Shown here one piece after another: positions 52,320 to 61,312 of a DNA stretch of 64,000 bases (position 1 is its first letter; each line of letters opens with the position of its first letter). The DNA is from Mycolicibacterium hodleri (GTDB lineage: Bacteria > Actinomycetota > Actinomycetes > Mycobacteriales > Mycobacteriaceae): positions 186,285 through 250,284 of the forward strand of contig NZ_JACKTL010000036.1 in the NCBI RefSeq assembly GCF_025822245.1, written 5' to 3'. The position numbers and the translations under genes were made by a program. Below the pieces are notes generated by a model. The model searched no databases and was not told where the DNA came from. It saw only the letters and a program-made list of their open reading frames with translations.

Positions 52320-53554
52320 CCCGTCTGCTGCATCTCAACGTGAACATCCTCAACGCCGGTGTCTTCGGCGGGTCCTGGCGGTTTCCCGGCACCGATGCCC
52401 TGGCGAGTTACGGCATCGAGCACTACACCGCGATCGCGAAGAAGGCGGAGGCCGCGAAGCTCGACGCGGTGTTCCTCGCCGACGGCCCCCTGCTGGATCC
52501 CAGCATCCGTCATCGCACCGGAAACAGCTTCGAACCCAGTACGGTGCTCGCACGCGTCGCCGCACGGACCGAGCGCATAGGCCTGATCGGAACGCTCTCG
52601 TCGTCGTACAACGATCCGGTCGAGATCGCCCGGCGCCTCGGTGATCTCGACTACGTCAGCGGCGGACGGTTCGGCTGGAACGTCGTCACCACCGCCGGAC
52701 CGGTCGCCGCCCGCAACTTCGGGCGTCTGGACGAACCGGACCACGGCCTGCGGTACCACCGGGCCGCAAGCGTCGTCGAGCAGGTCGTGGCAGCGTGGGA
52801 CGGGCGCACCGAGCTCCGCTCGCCGCAGGGGCGTCCCGTCATCGTCCAGGCGGGCGGTTCCAGCGACGGCAAGCGGCTCGCGGCACGGGTGGGAGAAGTG
52901 ATCTTCTCCGCCGACCAGGACATCGACAAGGCGCGGGCCTTCCGCACCGAATTGCGCCGCGGCGCCGCCAACTTCGGCCGCAATCCAGACGAGATCGTGG
53001 TCCTTCCCGGATTGTCGACGGTGCTCGGCAGCACCGAGGACGAGGCCGGACGGCGACGCGAACTCCTCGACGACCTGCTCCCCGACGCCTACGCGCGCGA
53101 CCGGCTGTCCGGGCAGCTCGGCTTCTCGGTCGACGGCCTTGCCGACGACGAGCCAATCCCGACCGAACTGCTCCGCGACCCCACCGCGGCCGGTGGGTCG
53201 CAGACCTTCAACCGGGTGGTTCGCGACATCATCGACCGTGATCGACCGACACTCGGGCAACTGCTGAAGACGCTGTCCGGCGGTGGGGGACACCGCATCG
53301 TCGTCGGCACGCCGGAACGAATTGCCGACGACATCGAGCGCTGGTTCCGGACCGGAGCGGCCGACGGATTCAACGTCATGCCCGACGTCCTCCCGTCCGG
53401 CTTCGACGACTTCGCCGATCACCTCGTCCCCGAGCTGCGCCGGCGGGGCTTGTTCAGGACGGAGTACGACGGCACCACGCTGCGCGATCATCTCGGCATC
53501 GGGCTGCCCGTGGCTGGAGCAGTCGGCGATTCACCGTTGGTGAGCGCGACATGA
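52316..53554 (+). CDS. Luciferase-like FMNH2-dependent monooxygenase, DszA/NtaA type
   Basis: 412 residues from GTG 52316 (GTGA overlap with the gene before). The N-terminal LLHLNVNILNAGVFGGSWR, LDAVFLADGPLL, SSSYNDPVEIARRLGDLDYVSGGRFGWNVVTTAGP and later GRPVIVQAGGSSDGKRLAA segments are those of the DszA/NtaA/SnaA family, which cleave C-S bonds of sulfones or C-N bonds of aminopolycarboxylates using reduced flavin. Paired directly with a DszC-like enzyme, it mirrors the DszC-DszA order of chemistry. No flavin reductase is encoded beside it. Confidence 0.87.
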   Translation: MTRLLHLNVNILNAGVFGGSWRFPGTDALASYGIEHYTAIAKKAEAAKLDAVFLADGPLLDPSIRHRTGNSFEPSTVLARVAARTERIGLIGTLSSSYNDPVEIARRLGDLDYVSGGRFGWNVVTTAGPVAARNFGRLDEPDHGLRYHRAASVVEQVVAAWDGRTELRSPQGRPVIVQAGGSSDGKRLAARVGEVIFSADQDIDKARAFRTELRRGAANFGRNPDEIVVLPGLSTVLGSTEDEAGRRRELLDDLLPDAYARDRLSGQLGFSVDGLADDEPIPTELLRDPTAAGGSQTFNRVVRDIIDRDRPTLGQLLKTLSGGGGHRIVVGTPERIADDIERWFRTGAADGFNVMPDVLPSGFDDFADHLVPELRRRGLFRTEYDGTTLRDHLGIGLPVAGAVGDSPLVSAT

Positions 53555-54465
53555 GCCCGGACGCACTGAAGGTCGTCGTCGAGCTCGCGGTGGGGGACGC
53601 GCCGTCGCACGTGTCCTTGGCCGACGCCGGTGCGATCGCCGCTGCTGCCGAACGCTCGGGCGTCACCGCGATCCGGCTCGTCGACCATGTCGGCGAGAAC
53701 GGGGCCGTCGATCCCTCCGTGATCGCCGCCCATCTCGCTGGCAGGTATGCCGACATCGGGTGGTTGATCGACACACCGACCACCCACAACGCGCCGTACA
53801 ACGTGGCCAGGCGCGTTCTGTCGATCGATCGTGCGACTGGCGGCAGGGCGGGTGTCGTGTTGCTCCCCGGCGTCGGAGACGAGGTGAGCGACGCCGCCGA
53901 TCCGGACCCCGCCGCGACCGACCCGGCCGATCGCTGGGAGGAGTACGCGCGCATCCTCATCCGGCTGTGGGAGTCCTTCCCCGCGGCCGCTCTGGTCGGA
54001 GACCAGGAGGGCGCGGTCGTCGCCGACGACACCCTGATCCGTCCCGTCGACTTCGATGGCCGCTTCTACCGCGTCGCCGGGCCACTGGACGGACCGTCAT
54101 CGGTGCAAGGACGACCGGTCCTCGTCGCGACGCAACCGGCCTCGCTCGGGTGGTCGCGAGTCGCCAGCGTCGCCGACGTCGTCATCGTGGATGGCAACGA
54201 GATCGACTGCGCTGGAGTGGAATTGGAGGCGGCACTGGACGCCATGGGACGAAGCCGGGACGACGTTGCCCTGCTGGCGCGCATCGACTCGCCCGACGCG
54301 GTCCCGAAGCTGGCAGGGGTCGACGGGATCGTCGTGGCGATCGACGGCGGTGCACCCGCGATTCTCGACGCGATTCGGGCGGTCGCGCCGCGCACGTCAC
54401 CTGGTCGGCGCCCAACACTGCGCGCCGAACTCGCCGTACCCCACCCCGAAGGGGCGCTCTCGTGA
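53551..54465 (+). CDS. Short luciferase-like monooxygenase paralogue
   Basis: 304 residues from ATG 53551 (4-bp overlap). It contains the family strand TPTTHNAPYNVARRVLSIDRATGGRAGVVLLPG and an FDGRFYRVAGPLDGPSSVQGRPVLVATQ segment like that of NtaA-type enzymes, but it is about 100-140 residues shorter than DszA/NtaA proteins, lacking much of the C-terminal barrel region. It may be a non-catalytic partner or a minimal enzyme. The gene is clearly kept in frame within the operon, which argues against a pseudogene. Confidence 0.72.
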   Translation: MSPDALKVVVELAVGDAPSHVSLADAGAIAAAAERSGVTAIRLVDHVGENGAVDPSVIAAHLAGRYADIGWLIDTPTTHNAPYNVARRVLSIDRATGGRAGVVLLPGVGDEVSDAADPDPAATDPADRWEEYARILIRLWESFPAAALVGDQEGAVVADDTLIRPVDFDGRFYRVAGPLDGPSSVQGRPVLVATQPASLGWSRVASVADVVIVDGNEIDCAGVELEAALDAMGRSRDDVALLARIDSPDAVPKLAGVDGIVVAIDGGAPAILDAIRAVAPRTSPGRRPTLRAELAVPHPEGALS

Positions 54466-55667
54466 CCGTGGTCGAGAACCAGCCGGACGTCGACCTCACC
54501 GTCGTAAGCATCCTGGCGGCCGTTCGGCCCGCGCTGGACCGCATCGGCGCCACCGCACGGACGCGGGAGGACACCCGCGACTACGCCCACGACGACGTTC
54601 GGGAGCTGGCGGCCCACGGCATCGGGCTGACCGGAATCGCCCGCCACGAGGGTGGGGCGGGCGGGAGCGTTCGCGACGTCGTCGACCTGGTCATCGCGAT
54701 TGCCCGCGCCGACTCGAACGTCGCGCAGGCGCTGCGTCCGACCTTCCTGGTGGCCCACCAGATCGCCGAACGGGAAGACGTCCCGTTGCGGGCCGTCAAC
54801 CTCGAAAGACTGCGCAACGGAGCACTATTCGCCGGAACCGCCAACGAGCGCAACGGCGGTGCCAGCGGCAGTGTGTCGACCACGGCCAGACCGGTCGACG
54901 GAGGCTATGTGGTCAACGGCCGCAAGTACTACTCGACCGGCGGCCTGTACGCGTCCTACCTCTCCACGCAGGCGACCACCGACGACGGCACCGTCGTGAG
55001 CTTCACCGTGCCCGTCGACCGCGCAGGCGTCCGACGACACGACGACTTCGACGCCATCGGGCAGCGCCTCACCCAAAGTGGATCCACCGAACTCACCGAC
55101 GTTCAGGTGTTCGACGACGAGGTGTCGATCGTCGGGGAGTCCACCCCGGACAACCCGTGGCGCGGCTCCTTCCCGCAGCTGTATCTCGCTGCGGTACAGG
55201 CGGGTATTGCGGCGCGTGCACTGGACGACGCGGTGTTCTTCGCCAGGGAGAAGGGGCGCCCGATCAAACACAGCAGCGCTTCCCAGAGCGTCGCCGATCC
55301 CTACGTCCGCGAGACCGTTGGGGAAATCGCGGCTCGCGCTCAGACAGCGCGAGCAGTCGTGCTGATCGCCGCCGAAGCGCTACAGGATCAACGCGGCCTA
55401 CGTGGCGAGGAGGCCCGCCGGGTCGGCGCCGAGTCCGCAGTGACGGTCGCACAGGCAGGGGTCACGGCCATCGAGTCCGCACTGCGGGCGGCCGAACTGC
55501 TCTTCGACGTCGGGGGCGGGTCGATCACCGACCGCGATCTCGGCTTCGATCGTCACTGGCGCAACGCCAGGACCGCGGCCAATCACAATCCGCGCCAATG
55601 GAAACTCGCCGTCGCCGGTGCCCACCACCTCACCGGCGAAGAACCGCCCACCAGCGGACTCTTTTGA
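54462..55667 (+). CDS. DszC/SfnB-like flavoprotein, second copy
   Basis: 401 residues from GTG 54462 (GTGA overlap). Features match the first copy: YVVNGRKYYSTGGLYASY beta-domain strands, DAIGQRLTQSGSTELTDV, and the C-terminal FDRHWRNARTAANHNPRQWK motif of DszC/SfnB proteins. The two copies differ clearly throughout, so they are old paralogues and may act on different oxidation states or side chains. It is the last gene of the overlap chain; the first aldo-keto reductase follows after 40 bp. Confidence 0.84.
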   Translation: MTVVENQPDVDLTVVSILAAVRPALDRIGATARTREDTRDYAHDDVRELAAHGIGLTGIARHEGGAGGSVRDVVDLVIAIARADSNVAQALRPTFLVAHQIAEREDVPLRAVNLERLRNGALFAGTANERNGGASGSVSTTARPVDGGYVVNGRKYYSTGGLYASYLSTQATTDDGTVVSFTVPVDRAGVRRHDDFDAIGQRLTQSGSTELTDVQVFDDEVSIVGESTPDNPWRGSFPQLYLAAVQAGIAARALDDAVFFAREKGRPIKHSSASQSVADPYVRETVGEIAARAQTARAVVLIAAEALQDQRGLRGEEARRVGAESAVTVAQAGVTAIESALRAAELLFDVGGGSITDRDLGFDRHWRNARTAANHNPRQWKLAVAGAHHLTGEEPPTSGLF

Positions 55668-55707
55668 ATCCCATTGGGCACCAACACATCGTAATGAAGG
55701 GACTGTC

Positions 55708-56736
55708 ATGACGTTCGATACCGACCGGGTGCTGGGTCGCACGGGAGTGCGGGTCACGCCGCTGACCTTGGGCACCATGAACTTCGGGCGCTGGCAGGAC
55801 GAGGCCGAGAGCATCCGGATCATCGGCGCGGCCCTCGATGCCGGCATCACCTCGATCGACACCGCGGACGTCTACGCCCAGGGTGTCTCCGAGGAGATCG
55901 TCGGCAAGGCCATCACGGGCCGTCGTGACGAGGTCTTCCTGGCGACCAAGTTCCATGGGCAGATCGGGACGGATCGACGATCGGCGGGGAACTCGCGGCG
56001 GTGGATCACCCACGCGGTCGAGGACAGTTTGCGTCGGCTCGGCACCGATGCCGTCGATCTGTACCAAGCGCATCGGCCAGATCCCCACACCAGCCTGCTC
56101 GAGACGCTGCAGACCCTCAACGACCTGATCCGCCAAGGCAAGATCCGGTACTACGGAACGTCGGTGTTCCCGGCGCACCTCCAGGTCGAAGCCCACTGGC
56201 TGGCCGAGAAGTACGGACTCATCGCCCCGCATACCGAACAACTGCCGTACTCGTTGCTGGTACGCGGCGCCGAGCGGGAGGTGTTCCCGGTCGTCCGCCA
56301 GTACGGCGTCGGAGTCCTGTCCTACGGTCCGCTGGCGGCAGGCTGGTTGTCGGGCAAGTATCGGGTCGGCGCCGATCAACCGGAGTCGGCTCGCGCAGAG
56401 CTGATTCCGGGTCGCTTCGACGTGACGTCCCGGCGGAACCAGCGAAAGCTGGCTGCCGCCGACGCGCTCGCCACGCTCGCCGAGGACAACGGGCTGACCC
56501 TCGTCGAGCTGTCCGTTGCGTTCGCGCTCAACCATCCCGCGATCAGCAGTGTGATCATCGGGCCTCGCACCCAGGAGCATCTCGAGACCTACCTCAAGGC
56601 GTCAACCGTCCAGCTGAGTGACGACGTCCTCGATCGAATCGACGAGATCGTCGAGCCGGGAACGCAATTCCACGATCGCGACACCGGCCGTGACACCCCG
56701 TCGCTGCAGCCCGCCGCACTCCGCCGCAATCAGTGA
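55708..56736 (+). CDS. Aldo-keto reductase
   Basis: 342 residues from ATG 55708 with an AAGGGA ribosome site. The AKR tetrad is present: Asp in SIDTADVYAQG with Tyr, Lys in LATKFHGQIG and His in YQAHRPDP. The C-terminal ISSVIIGPRTQEHLE supplies the NADPH-binding loop (AKR signature). It should reduce an aldehyde or ketone with NADPH. In this operon it could remove aldehydes released by the monooxygenases. It starts after a 40-bp gap, the first real gap in the operon. Confidence 0.9.
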   Translation: MTFDTDRVLGRTGVRVTPLTLGTMNFGRWQDEAESIRIIGAALDAGITSIDTADVYAQGVSEEIVGKAITGRRDEVFLATKFHGQIGTDRRSAGNSRRWITHAVEDSLRRLGTDAVDLYQAHRPDPHTSLLETLQTLNDLIRQGKIRYYGTSVFPAHLQVEAHWLAEKYGLIAPHTEQLPYSLLVRGAEREVFPVVRQYGVGVLSYGPLAAGWLSGKYRVGADQPESARAELIPGRFDVTSRRNQRKLAAADALATLAEDNGLTLVELSVAFALNHPAISSVIIGPRTQEHLETYLKASTVQLSDDVLDRIDEIVEPGTQFHDRDTGRDTPSLQPAALRRNQ

Positions 56737-56769
56737 CCACCAGACACCTACGGAAAGGCACCCGACCAC

Positions 56770-57801
56770 ATGTCCTTCGGAACCTTCGAAACCACGTACG
56801 CCGCGGCCGATGCCCGGTACGAGACCATCCCGTATCGGCGATCCGGCCGGTCGGGCCTGGACCTGCCGGCCTTCTCCTTCGGGTTGTGGCAGAAGTTCGG
56901 CACCGACTATCCGTTCGAGACGCAGCGCGAGATCATCCTGCATGCCTTCGATCTCGGCATCACGCATTTCGACAACGCCGACCGCTACGGTCCGCCGCAC
57001 CGTGCCGCGCAGCAGAACTTCGGACGGGTGCTGGCGAAGGACCTCTCGAGGTACCGCGACGAGATCATCCTGTCCACCAAGGCCGGCGGCCCCATCGGGC
57101 CGAGCCCCTACCTGGTGGGCGGCTCCCGCAAGTCGCTGTTGACCTCGCTCGAGCACAGTCTGCGCGATCTCGGCACCGACTACGTCGACGTCTTCTACAG
57201 CCACCGACCCGATCCCTCCACGCCACTCGAGGAGACCGTCGGTGCGCTGGTTTCGGCCGTGGAGCAGGGCAAGGCGCTCTACGTCGGCATCTCGAACTAC
57301 CAGCCCGATCGCACCCACCAGGCCGCGGTGCTGCTGGCCGACGCCGGCGTCCCCCTGCTGGTCCACCAGCCCCGCTACTCGATCTTCGACCGGAGCGTCG
57401 AACAGAACGGCCTGCTCGCCTTGGCGCGCGAGGACGGGTTCGGGCTCGTCGTGTATTCGCCTCTCGCGCAGGGCTTGTTGACCAACAAGTACCTGGACTC
57501 CATTCCCGACGACGCACGAGCGGTCAACAGCACGTTCCTCGCCCCCGACGTCATCACCGACACCTACCGTCAGCGAACCGCCGAACTCAACAAGGTCGCC
57601 GAGGCGCGGGGACAGTCCCTGGCCCAGCTCGCCCTGCAGTGGGTATTGCGCGACCCCACGGTGACCTCGGCGCTGGTGGGCGCAAGCTCGACGTGGCAGC
57701 TCGACCACAACGTCAAGGCGCTCGACTTCCCGCCGCTGACCGACGAGGAGTTGGCCCTCGTCGACGAGCACGGCGTGCACGGGACCGGGCTGAACCTCTG
57801 A
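56770..57801 (+). CDS. Aldo-keto reductase (YghZ-like)
   Basis: 343 residues from ATG 56770. The tetrad Asp/Tyr (FDNADRYGPPH), Lys (LSTKAGGPIG) and His (YSHRPDP) is intact. The N-terminus (PYRRSGRSGLDLPAFSFGLWQKFG) and QNGLLALAREDGFGLVVYSPLAQGLL match the Gpr/YghZ subgroup, which reduces short aldehydes such as L-glyceraldehyde 3-phosphate or methylglyoxal. Having two different aldo-keto reductases in tandem suggests two carbonyl products. The next gene begins 1 bp after its stop. Confidence 0.9.
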   Translation: MSFGTFETTYAAADARYETIPYRRSGRSGLDLPAFSFGLWQKFGTDYPFETQREIILHAFDLGITHFDNADRYGPPHRAAQQNFGRVLAKDLSRYRDEIILSTKAGGPIGPSPYLVGGSRKSLLTSLEHSLRDLGTDYVDVFYSHRPDPSTPLEETVGALVSAVEQGKALYVGISNYQPDRTHQAAVLLADAGVPLLVHQPRYSIFDRSVEQNGLLALAREDGFGLVVYSPLAQGLLTNKYLDSIPDDARAVNSTFLAPDVITDTYRQRTAELNKVAEARGQSLAQLALQWVLRDPTVTSALVGASSTWQLDHNVKALDFPPLTDEELALVDEHGVHGTGLNL

Positions 57802-57802
57802 C

Positions 57803-58867
57803 ATGACCAGCGTCGCGACCCACCGAATCGGAGCGGGCGTCGAGGACGGTCGCGCGTTCCGGTTGGGCTTCCTGCTTCACCTCGACCGAGACGTGCCGCC
57901 CGCCCAGGCCTACCGCGACGCAGTGGACCTTTTCGTCGCTGCAGAGGCCTTGGGGTATGACTCCGGATGGGTGATCCAACGCCACTTCCGGCAGGGAAAC
58001 GAACACGTGTCCGCCCCGCTGGTGGTGTTGGCGTCGATTGCCGAGCGCAGCAGCAGGATTCGACTGGGGACGGGCGTTCTGGTGCTGCCGCTCGAGGATC
58101 CGCTCAAGGTGGCCGAGGACGCCGCGACGTTGGACGAGATCAGCGGTGGGCGCTTGGAGCTGGGCGTTGGCTCGGGTCCGTTCGCCGGGGCGTGGGAAGC
58201 GTTCGGAAAGGATCTGGGCGACAGACATCGCACCTTCGACGACTCGGTGGACCGTCTGCATCACGTCCTGAACGGCGGAGCCCTCAACCGAGCGGGGGAG
58301 GTCCTGCACCCACCGGGTAGTGGAGTCCGTCGGCGTCTCTGGCAGGCCATCTCGGCTGACCCGACGCAATCCCACCGGGCCGCCGAGCGGGTGGCGACAG
58401 CCGCGGACGGGCTGCAACTCTCGCGCGCCACCGCCTGGCAGAACGGCACGGTCGAGGAGGCGCAGATCCGGCAGGCCGACGTCATCGCCACCTACCGCGC
58501 CGCATGGTCGGATGCCTCGACGTCTCCACGCGTGCAAGTCTCCCGGGCGGTGTACCCCCACCCGGATCGGGCCGAAGCCGTTCGGCTGGTCACTCCCGGG
58601 GTGCGCCGCTGGCAGAGCTGGAGCACTCATGGCGACCCGAGGCGCACCGACACCGTCGAGGAGTACCTGGCCACCGATCACGCCCTTGTCGGACCCAGTG
58701 CGGCACTGGCCGACGAGCTCGCCGCCGATCCCGCCCTACGCAACGTCACGGACCTTCTCGTCAGCTTCGTCCCCGGAGTGCCCGACCACGCCGAACACCT
58801 TCGGCTGCTCGAGGACACGGCGCGTGACCTGGCCCCGCGCCTCGGATGGCGGCCAGCGATCCGATGA
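57803..58867 (+). CDS. Luciferase-like monooxygenase (bacterial-luciferase/alkanal type)
   Basis: 354 residues from ATG 57803. The TIM-barrel pattern reads FRLGFLLHLDRD, GYDSGWVIQRHFRQGNEHVSAPLVVLASIAERSSRIRLGTGVLVLPLEDPLKVAEDAATLDEISGGRLELGVGSG in segments, typical of FMN-type luciferase-like enzymes of the LuxA/limonene-monooxygenase-like group and different from the NtaA group. It may oxidise a small alkyl compound. It overlaps the next gene by 4 bp. Confidence 0.85.
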   Translation: MTSVATHRIGAGVEDGRAFRLGFLLHLDRDVPPAQAYRDAVDLFVAAEALGYDSGWVIQRHFRQGNEHVSAPLVVLASIAERSSRIRLGTGVLVLPLEDPLKVAEDAATLDEISGGRLELGVGSGPFAGAWEAFGKDLGDRHRTFDDSVDRLHHVLNGGALNRAGEVLHPPGSGVRRRLWQAISADPTQSHRAAERVATAADGLQLSRATAWQNGTVEEAQIRQADVIATYRAAWSDASTSPRVQVSRAVYPHPDRAEAVRLVTPGVRRWQSWSTHGDPRRTDTVEEYLATDHALVGPSAALADELAADPALRNVTDLLVSFVPGVPDHAEHLRLLEDTARDLAPRLGWRPAIR

Positions 58868-60189
58868 CTGGCCTCCACCTGTTCGTCTCCCTGATGACGC
58901 CGGGGCATTTCCGCCACTCCTGGCGGCTGCCGCACGCCGATCCGCTCGCCCACGTCGACGTCGACCACTTCACCCGGCTCGCGAGGATCGCCGAGAAGGC
59001 GACGATCGACGGCGTGTTCCTGGGGGACGGGCCCGCATTGGGTAGTGAGATTGGTGAAGCGCCGGGGACGGGTTTGGATCCGCTCGTCCTGCTCGGCCAT
59101 CTGGCGGCGACGACGACGAACATCGGCGTGGTGATCACGAGCTCGACGACGTACAACTCGCCGTACAACCTGGCCCGCCGGTTCCAGGCGCTCGATCACG
59201 TCACCAAGGGTCGTGCGGCGGTCAACATAGTGACCACCGGGACATCCTCTGCCGCAGCGAACTTCGGTCTGACCGCCCACCCCGACAAGGACACTCGGTA
59301 CCGCAGGGCCTGGGAGTTCCTCGACGTGGTCACGCGATTGTGGGACAGCTGGGAGCCGGGTTGGCTCGTCGCGGACAAGGTGGCCGGCCGGTACGCCGAC
59401 GCCTCGAAGGTTCGGGCCATCGATCACGACGGTGAGTTCTTCTCCGTCGCCGGACCTCTGCCCGTACCGCCGGGCCCGCAGGGACGTCCGGTGGTCGTGC
59501 AGGCCGGCGGATCCGAGGGCGGTTTGAGGTTGGCCGGGGAGTTCGCCGACGTCGTGTTCACCGCGGCCCAGACCAAGGCGAAGGCCGTGGCCTTCCGCGA
59601 CGACATCCGACGGCGGGCCACTGCCGCCGGCCGGCAACCAGACGACGTCAAGGTGTCGCTGGGTGTGGTGGTGCTCGTCTCCGCGAGCGCGGCCGACGCC
59701 CACGCCCGCGCCGAGCAGCTCACGGCGACGCTGCCGATCGCGCGCCTCACCGATGACCTCCTCGTAAACCTCGGCCTCTCCACGGGTTCGTTCGGTCCGG
59801 ATGATCCCATCTGCGCGTCCGACTTGCCGGATACGCCTGCGGGGCAGGCCTTCTCGACGGGGTTCAGTGCGGCGATCAGGGCGTTGATCGCGGAGGGTCC
59901 GCGCACACCGCGGGAACTCGTCGTCATGGCCGCCGGCGGCTCGGGGCATCGGCTGCTGGTGGGCTCGGCCGAGCAGGTCGCCGACGATCTGGAGTCGTGG
60001 TATCGAGCGGGCACGGCTGACGGGTTCACCATCATGCCTGCCGAGGCCGTCGTCGACGTGGAGAACTTCGCCACCCTCGTCGTCCCGCTCCTGCAGCAGC
60101 GAGGGCTGTTCCGTCGCGAGTACCCGGCGTCGACCCTGCGGGAGCGGCTCGGCTTGCCGTTGGCCGTCAGGGCGTCCGGTAGTCGATGA
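58864..60189 (+). CDS. Luciferase-like FMNH2-dependent monooxygenase, DszA/NtaA type, second copy
   Basis: 441 residues from ATG 58864. Full-length NtaA/DszA features: LHLFVSLMTPGHFRHSWRL, DGVFLGDGPALG, STTYNSPYNLARRFQALDHVTKGRAAVNIVTTG, YADASKVRAIDHDGEFFSVAGPLP and GRPVVVQAGGSEGGLRLAGEFADVVFTA. It is the last gene of the right-going operon, and its 3' end overlaps the convergent alcohol dehydrogenase gene by 23 bp. Together with the copy at 52316 it gives the operon two enzymes able to cleave sulfone- or amine-type substrates. Confidence 0.88.
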   Translation: MTGLHLFVSLMTPGHFRHSWRLPHADPLAHVDVDHFTRLARIAEKATIDGVFLGDGPALGSEIGEAPGTGLDPLVLLGHLAATTTNIGVVITSSTTYNSPYNLARRFQALDHVTKGRAAVNIVTTGTSSAAANFGLTAHPDKDTRYRRAWEFLDVVTRLWDSWEPGWLVADKVAGRYADASKVRAIDHDGEFFSVAGPLPVPPGPQGRPVVVQAGGSEGGLRLAGEFADVVFTAAQTKAKAVAFRDDIRRRATAAGRQPDDVKVSLGVVVLVSASAADAHARAEQLTATLPIARLTDDLLVNLGLSTGSFGPDDPICASDLPDTPAGQAFSTGFSAAIRALIAEGPRTPRELVVMAAGGSGHRLLVGSAEQVADDLESWYRAGTADGFTIMPAEAVVDVENFATLVVPLLQQRGLFRREYPASTLRERLGLPLAVRASGSR

Positions 60190-61234
60190 CGACGCGGCCG
60201 TCGATCTGTCCGCGTTCCATGCGGCCGAACACGTCGTTGATCTCGTCGAGGCGCGCGCTGGCCACCGTCGGGTGGATCAGCCCGCGCGCGTAGAAGTCGA
60301 GCGCCTCGACCATGTCCTGGCGGGTGCCGACGATGGAGCCCCGGATCGTCAGGCCCTTGAGCACGATGTCGAAGATCGGCGCCGGAAAGTTGCCGGGCGG
60401 CAGCCCGTTGAACACGATGGTGCCGCCGCGGCGGGCCAAGCCGATCGCCTGCCCGAAGGCCTGCGGGTGCACGGCGGTGACCAGCACTCCGTGCACGCCT
60501 CCGGTGGCTTTCTGCACCTCGGCCACCACGTCGCTGGTGGCGGCGTTGACGACGACTTCGGCGCCGAAGCTGGTCGCCAGGGCGAGCTTGGCGTCGTCGA
60601 CGTCGACGGCGACCACGCGCAGTCCCATCGCCCGTGCGTACTGCACGGCGATGTGGCCGAGCCCGCCGATGCCGGAGATCGCGACCCACTGGCCGGGCCG
60701 GGTGTCGGTCACCTTCAGGCCCTTGTAGACGGTCACGCCCGCGCACAGGATGGGTGCTATCTCCAGTGGGTCGACGCCGTCCGGGATCCGGGGGGCGTAG
60801 GCGGCGTTGACGAGCATGTAGCTGCCAAAGCTGCCGTTGACGCTGTAGCCGCCGTTCTGCTGGCTCTCACACAGTGTCTCCCAACCGGTGCGGCAGTATT
60901 CGCAGCTTCCGCACGCCGACCAGAGCCAGGCGTTGCCGACCTTGTCGCCGATCTTCAGGTCGTTCACGCCGTCGCCTTGGGCGACGACGCTGCCGTAGCC
61001 CTCGTGGCCGGGGATGAACGGGGGTGCCGGCTTGACCGGCCAATCCCCATGTGCGGCATGCAGATCGGTGTGACAGACGCCCGAGGTCTCCAGCTTCACC
61101 AGTGCCTCGCCGTACCCGGGCGTGGGTAGTTCGACGTCTCGAACCTCAAGCGGAGCACCAAATGTGGTGACCACCGCGGCGCGCATCACGTCGACGGTCC
61201 GCGGTGTGGTCGGTGAATCGAGCGTCTGAGTCAT
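60167..61234 (-). CDS. adhP: Zinc-dependent alcohol dehydrogenase (AdhP type)
   Basis: 355 residues from ATG 61234 (an ATG 48 bp in, at MRAAVV, is the usual family start and equally likely). Catalytic zinc ligands: Cys in SGVCHTD and His-Glu in GHEGYGSVV. Structural zinc Cys cluster: ACGSCEYCRTGWETLC. The NAD loop is GIGGLGHIAVQ and the Asp of VAVDVDD favours NAD. It interconverts short primary alcohols and aldehydes. It converges on the last monooxygenase gene and may act with it only by proximity. Confidence 0.91.
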   Translation of the reverse strand: MTQTLDSPTTPRTVDVMRAAVVTTFGAPLEVRDVELPTPGYGEALVKLETSGVCHTDLHAAHGDWPVKPAPPFIPGHEGYGSVVAQGDGVNDLKIGDKVGNAWLWSACGSCEYCRTGWETLCESQQNGGYSVNGSFGSYMLVNAAYAPRIPDGVDPLEIAPILCAGVTVYKGLKVTDTRPGQWVAISGIGGLGHIAVQYARAMGLRVVAVDVDDAKLALATSFGAEVVVNAATSDVVAEVQKATGGVHGVLVTAVHPQAFGQAIGLARRGGTIVFNGLPPGNFPAPIFDIVLKGLTIRGSIVGTRQDMVEALDFYARGLIHPTVASARLDEINDVFGRMERGQIDGRVVIDYRTP

Positions 61235-61312
61235 GATGCGAACCTATGTCGCCTGCGGGCGACGCCGATGGAGTCCAAAGACCCTTCTTCCCAACCGCGG
61301 TGACCGGAACTC

